Below are positions 6,354 through 7,630 of a stretch of 7,630 bases of DNA, one piece after another. Source of the DNA: Candidatus Susulua stagnicola (GTDB taxonomy: Bacteria > Omnitrophota > Gorgyraeia > Duberdicusellales > 4484-171). Made by a program: the position numbers and the translations under genes. Positions within the stretch are counted from its first letter, which is position 1; each line of letters opens with the position of its first letter. A model generated the notes under the pieces. That model was not told where the DNA came from. It saw only the letters and a program-made list of their open reading frames with translations, and made no database searches. The stretch spans positions 1-7,630 of the forward strand of contig JAVCBZ010000042.1 in assembly GCA_030765735.1 (NCBI GenBank). The letters run 5' to 3'.

Positions 6354-6908
6354 TCACAACACCGCTGTAGGGGCGAGGTCTGCCTCGCACTCTAATCTAT
6401 AATTTTTAATATTATTTTTATCCAATTCCCAATTTTCCGGATTATTTATAATATATTCCCGGGTATTGTACAGAGAGAGATTACTGGTGCGAATAATTTG
6501 TTCATGGAATGACCGCTGCCATTTAAATGAAATATTATTCAATTTATTGATTTGTCGCGAAACGCTGGATTTATATGAACCTATGATTACGGATATATAA
6601 TTTGTATTTTTGTATTTGGTAAAGGGCTGGGCAGGCCCAGCCCCTACAACGGTGTTTATTATCCCATGAATATGGTTGGGCATAATGACAAATTCGTCTA
6701 ATTTAATATGTTTATGATGATTGGGTAAGTCTAACCAGGCACCTTTTGCAATCTTTCCGCATTGATTTAATACCATTTTATTGTTTTCGATTTTACCAAA
6801 AATTTCCTGATAATTATATGTGCAGATTGTGATGTGATAATACCCTTGGCTTGGATAATCACACTGTTTCAATCGTATTGGTTTGCGGGGTTTAAATGTA
6901 TTTATCAT
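6354..6908 (-). CDS. REP-associated tyrosine transposase (RAYT, Y1/HUH family) with REP sequence inside the reading frame
   Basis: The 184-residue product has the features of RAYTs, single-strand HUH nucleases related to IS200/IS605 transposases that cut and join at GTAG/GGAG-flanked palindromes. YPSQGYYHITICTYNYQEIF (18-37) is the first core strand. FVIMPNHIHGII (73-84) holds the metal-binding His-x-His pair H79/H81. SYKSSVSRQIN (111-121) carries the presumed catalytic tyrosine Y112, and WQRSFHEQIIR (130-140) and TREYIINNPENWELD (149-163) are typical C-terminal motifs. All catalytic residues are present, so it may be active. Residues 88-95 are encoded by a GTAG-hairpin repeat and 173-181 by a second, inverted copy. 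The stop is 25 bases before mnmG on the same strand. The ATG at 6908 gives a family-like N-terminus; no ribosome binding site is visible. It probably arrived horizontally. Confidence 0.9.
   Translation of the reverse strand: MINTFKPRKPIRLKQCDYPSQGYYHITICTYNYQEIFGKIENNKMVLNQCGKIAKGAWLDLPNHHKHIKLDEFVIMPNHIHGIINTVVGAGPAQPFTKYKNTNYISVIIGSYKSSVSRQINKLNNISFKWQRSFHEQIIRTSNLSLYNTREYIINNPENWELDKNNIKNYRLECEADLAPTAVL
6367..6390 (+). repeat. REP-like element at the 3' end of the RAYT gene
   Basis: GTAG (6367-6370) is followed by GG and the hairpin GCGAGG (6373-6378), loop TCTG, CCTCGC (6383-6388). GTAG 5' of a GC-rich palindrome is the standard RAYT target layout. The upstream flank AACACCGCT (6358-6366) is shared with the second copy except for one base. 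On the minus strand it encodes the last residues of the transposase (about 173-181). Confidence 0.8.
6624..6647 (-). repeat. REP-like element inside the RAYT coding sequence
   Basis: On the minus strand GTAG (6647-6644) is followed directly by a perfect 9-bp palindrome, arms GGGCTGGGC and GCCCAGCCC, around a two-base centre. It is inverted relative to the copy at 6367-6390; both share AACACCGYTGTAGGGGC. The 24 bases equal exactly eight codons (V88 to P95) and leave the frame intact, falling between the HIH motif and the catalytic tyrosine. Confidence 0.85.
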
Positions 6909-6971
6909 TTATTTTATCATTTGAGTCTAACACCTAATACACCAACTCCGCTTCCCCTGATATTTCCAAGC

Positions 6972-7021
6972 AAACAGAAATCCTGTTTAGACCAAGCGCT
7001 AAAACAGTCAATTAAAACAGT
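6972..7021. repeat. Cluster of AAACAG / CTGTTT arms
   Basis: AAACAG (6972-6977) can pair with CTGTTT (6983-6988) across a 5-base loop. The same CTGTTTAG (6983-6990) can instead pair with CTAAAACAG (6999-7007) with a one-base bulge. TAAAACAGT occurs twice in direct orientation, at 7000-7008 and 7013-7021. The competing pairings are visible; any function is unknown. Confidence 0.55.
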
Positions 7022-7031
7022 AATAGTAAGG

Positions 7032-7088
7032 TGTGCCCTTGCAGACGTCCTACTTTACCCCCAAAATAAGACGTCTGTTGATCGCACA
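7032..7088 (-). other. Long hairpin, possible structured RNA on the minus strand
   Basis: CAGACGTC (7042-7049) and GACGTCTG (7070-7077) are perfect inverted arms. Read as minus-strand RNA the stem extends by seven further pairs, two of them G-U, to 15 bp closed by a six-base loop GGGGGU. On the plus strand those two positions would be C-A mismatches. An outer 5-bp helix, TGTGC (7032-7036) with GCACA (7084-7088), encloses it across an internal loop. No T-tract follows, so it does not look like an intrinsic terminator. I do not recognise a known RNA family. Confidence 0.45.
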
Positions 7089-7103
7089 ACACAAGACAAA
7101 ACA

Positions 7104-7131
7104 CTAGCATCTAGTATCAAGAATCTAGAAT
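7104..7131. repeat. Heptamer tandem array, four units
   Basis: Four consecutive 7-base units read CTAGCAT, CTAGTAT, CAAGAAT and CTAGAAT, consensus CTAGNAT. This resembles the short tandem heptamer repeats found between genes of some bacteria. The units differ at the fifth base, and one also at the second, so the array is old or was copied imperfectly. Confidence 0.7.
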
Positions 7132-7178
7132 CCCTCTACTGCTGCTTTAGCCTAAACCCAAACAACACCATGATGAAG

Positions 7179-7216
7179 TAATAGATAAAGTGTTTAAAAT
7201 TATTAATAGATAAAGT
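7179..7216. repeat. Two direct copies of a 13-base repeat next to the gpmA stop
   Basis: TAATAGATAAAGT occurs at 7179-7191 and 7204-7216, a period of 25 bases, ending one base before the gpmA stop codon. It could be a small duplication or the footprint of an insertion. Confidence 0.75.
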
Positions 7217-7217
7217 C

Positions 7218-7630
7218 TTACTTTTTCTTAGTCTGCTTAGCCACAGAATCAATTGCTTTCTTGATAACTTCAGGATCACCCAAATAATAATGCTTAATTG
7301 GTTTTAAGCTATCATCTAATTCATAAACAAGAGGTATTCCAGTTGGTATATTAAGCTTAACTATCTCCTCGTCACTAACTCCATCTAAGTATTTAACTAA
7401 AGCTCTTAAGCTATTGCCATGAGCAGCAATAATTACCTTCTTACCCTCACCTAAGGTAGGAACAATAGTTTGATGCCAATAGACTAAAAATCTATCTACA
7501 GTATCTTTTAAACACTCAGTTAAAGGCAATTCCTGAGGAGTTAAGCTTTTATAACGAGGGTCATTACCAGGAAAACGCTGATCATCTTTTTCTAAGGCTG
7601 GAGGTTGAACATCATAACTTCTTCTCCAAA
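7218..7630 (-). CDS. gpmA: 2,3-bisphosphoglycerate-dependent phosphoglycerate mutase, C-terminal 137 codons (cut by window edge)
   Basis: This cytoplasmic glycolytic enzyme interconverts 3- and 2-phosphoglycerate through a phosphohistidine. The frame is open from the right edge and begins WRRSYDVQPPALEKDDQRFP, continuing GNDPRY and LPLTECLKDTVDRFL, which are distinctive of GpmA. It then has IIAAHGNSLRALVKYLDG with the second active-site histidine, and NIPTGIPLVYELD with HYYLGD near the end, followed by a short lysine-rich tail. A TTG codon at 7529 could be mistaken for a start but lies deep inside the conserved domain; the true start, the RHG motif and the N-terminal half are beyond the window. 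The cofactor-dependent type is clear from these motifs. No terminator is visible after the stop. Confidence 0.97.
   Translation of the reverse strand, partial: WRRSYDVQPPALEKDDQRFPGNDPRYKSLTPQELPLTECLKDTVDRFLVYWHQTIVPTLGEGKKVIIAAHGNSLRALVKYLDGVSDEEIVKLNIPTGIPLVYELDDSLKPIKHYYLGDPEVIKKAIDSVAKQTKKK

Larger units (their letters stand above)
6909..7217. other. Repeat-rich gene-free spacer between the RAYT gene and gpmA
   Basis: I see no convincing gene in these 309 bases. An open frame crosses it on the plus strand but begins antisense to the RAYT gene, lacks a ribosome binding site and resembles no family I know. The stretch contains, in order, AAACAG/CTGTTT arms (6972-7021), a long hairpin (7032-7088), a heptamer array (7104-7131) and a 13-base direct repeat (7179-7216). 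It has more G+C and C-runs than the neighbouring genes. No terminator with a T-tract follows gpmA. It may be a dispersed non-coding repeat or the remnant of an element brought in with the RAYT. Confidence 0.5.

Noticed and set aside
6393..6425. TTGGAT and TATAGA spaced by 18 on the minus strand as an mnmG promoter
   Set aside because: It lies inside AT-rich coding sequence of the RAYT, where such matches are expected by chance; support too weak to list.
7032..7131. CRISPR array or tRNA in the repeat-rich spacer
   Set aside because: Repeats are too short and irregular for CRISPR, and the hairpin cannot be folded into a cloverleaf with the conserved tRNA loop bases.
6834..7181. Open frame of 115 codons on the plus strand
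   Set aside because: It starts antisense to the RAYT N-terminus, has no ribosome binding site, and its second half runs through tandem and inverted repeats; treated as non-coding.
7218..7529. A short complete gene starting at TTG 7529
   Set aside because: The conserved phosphoglycerate mutase sequence continues upstream without a break to the window edge, so this is an internal codon of a truncated gene.

Overview
This is an AT-rich window (about one third G+C by eye) from a Gram-negative bacterium. The lipid A pair lpxB and an MsbA-type exporter implies an outer membrane with lipid A. The base composition, the scattered GC-rich palindromes and a REP-associated transposase would suit an uncultivated low-GC lineage such as an Omnitrophota-like phylum. 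That placement is a guess and nothing in the window proves it.

Layout, left to right. On the minus strand are the translation genes rpsB (ribosomal protein S2) and tsf (EF-Ts, cut by the left edge), driven by a good promoter at 1393-1420 and a leader of about 185 nt. A perfect GC-rich hairpin sits between them and touches the tsf ribosome binding site. Upstream of rpsB, also on the minus strand, is an MsbA-like ABC exporter that probably starts at a GTG at 3243. Facing away from it on the plus strand is lpxB. Two good promoters overlap back to back at 3261-3304 and should drive the exporter and lpxB respectively, so lipid A synthesis and export may be balanced there. lpxB converges with mnmG (tRNA wobble-uridine modification), 14 bases between stops and no visible terminator.

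Upstream of mnmG on the minus strand lies a REP-associated tyrosine transposase (RAYT, HUH/Y1 family). It carries two copies of its probable target repeat (GTAG plus hairpin) in inverted orientation. One copy is an in-frame 8-codon insertion in the middle of the gene; the other forms the last codons. Between the RAYT and gpmA (phosphoglycerate mutase, C-terminal part, cut by the right edge) is a 309-base gene-free stretch packed with short repeats, including a heptamer array and a long hairpin whose G-U pairs favour the minus strand.

The housekeeping genes are conventional. The least ordinary parts are the RAYT with REP sequence inside its own reading frame, the repeat-rich spacer beside it, the interleaved lpxB/msbA promoters and the hairpin on the tsf ribosome binding site. 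I found no CRISPR array, tRNA, rRNA or defence system.
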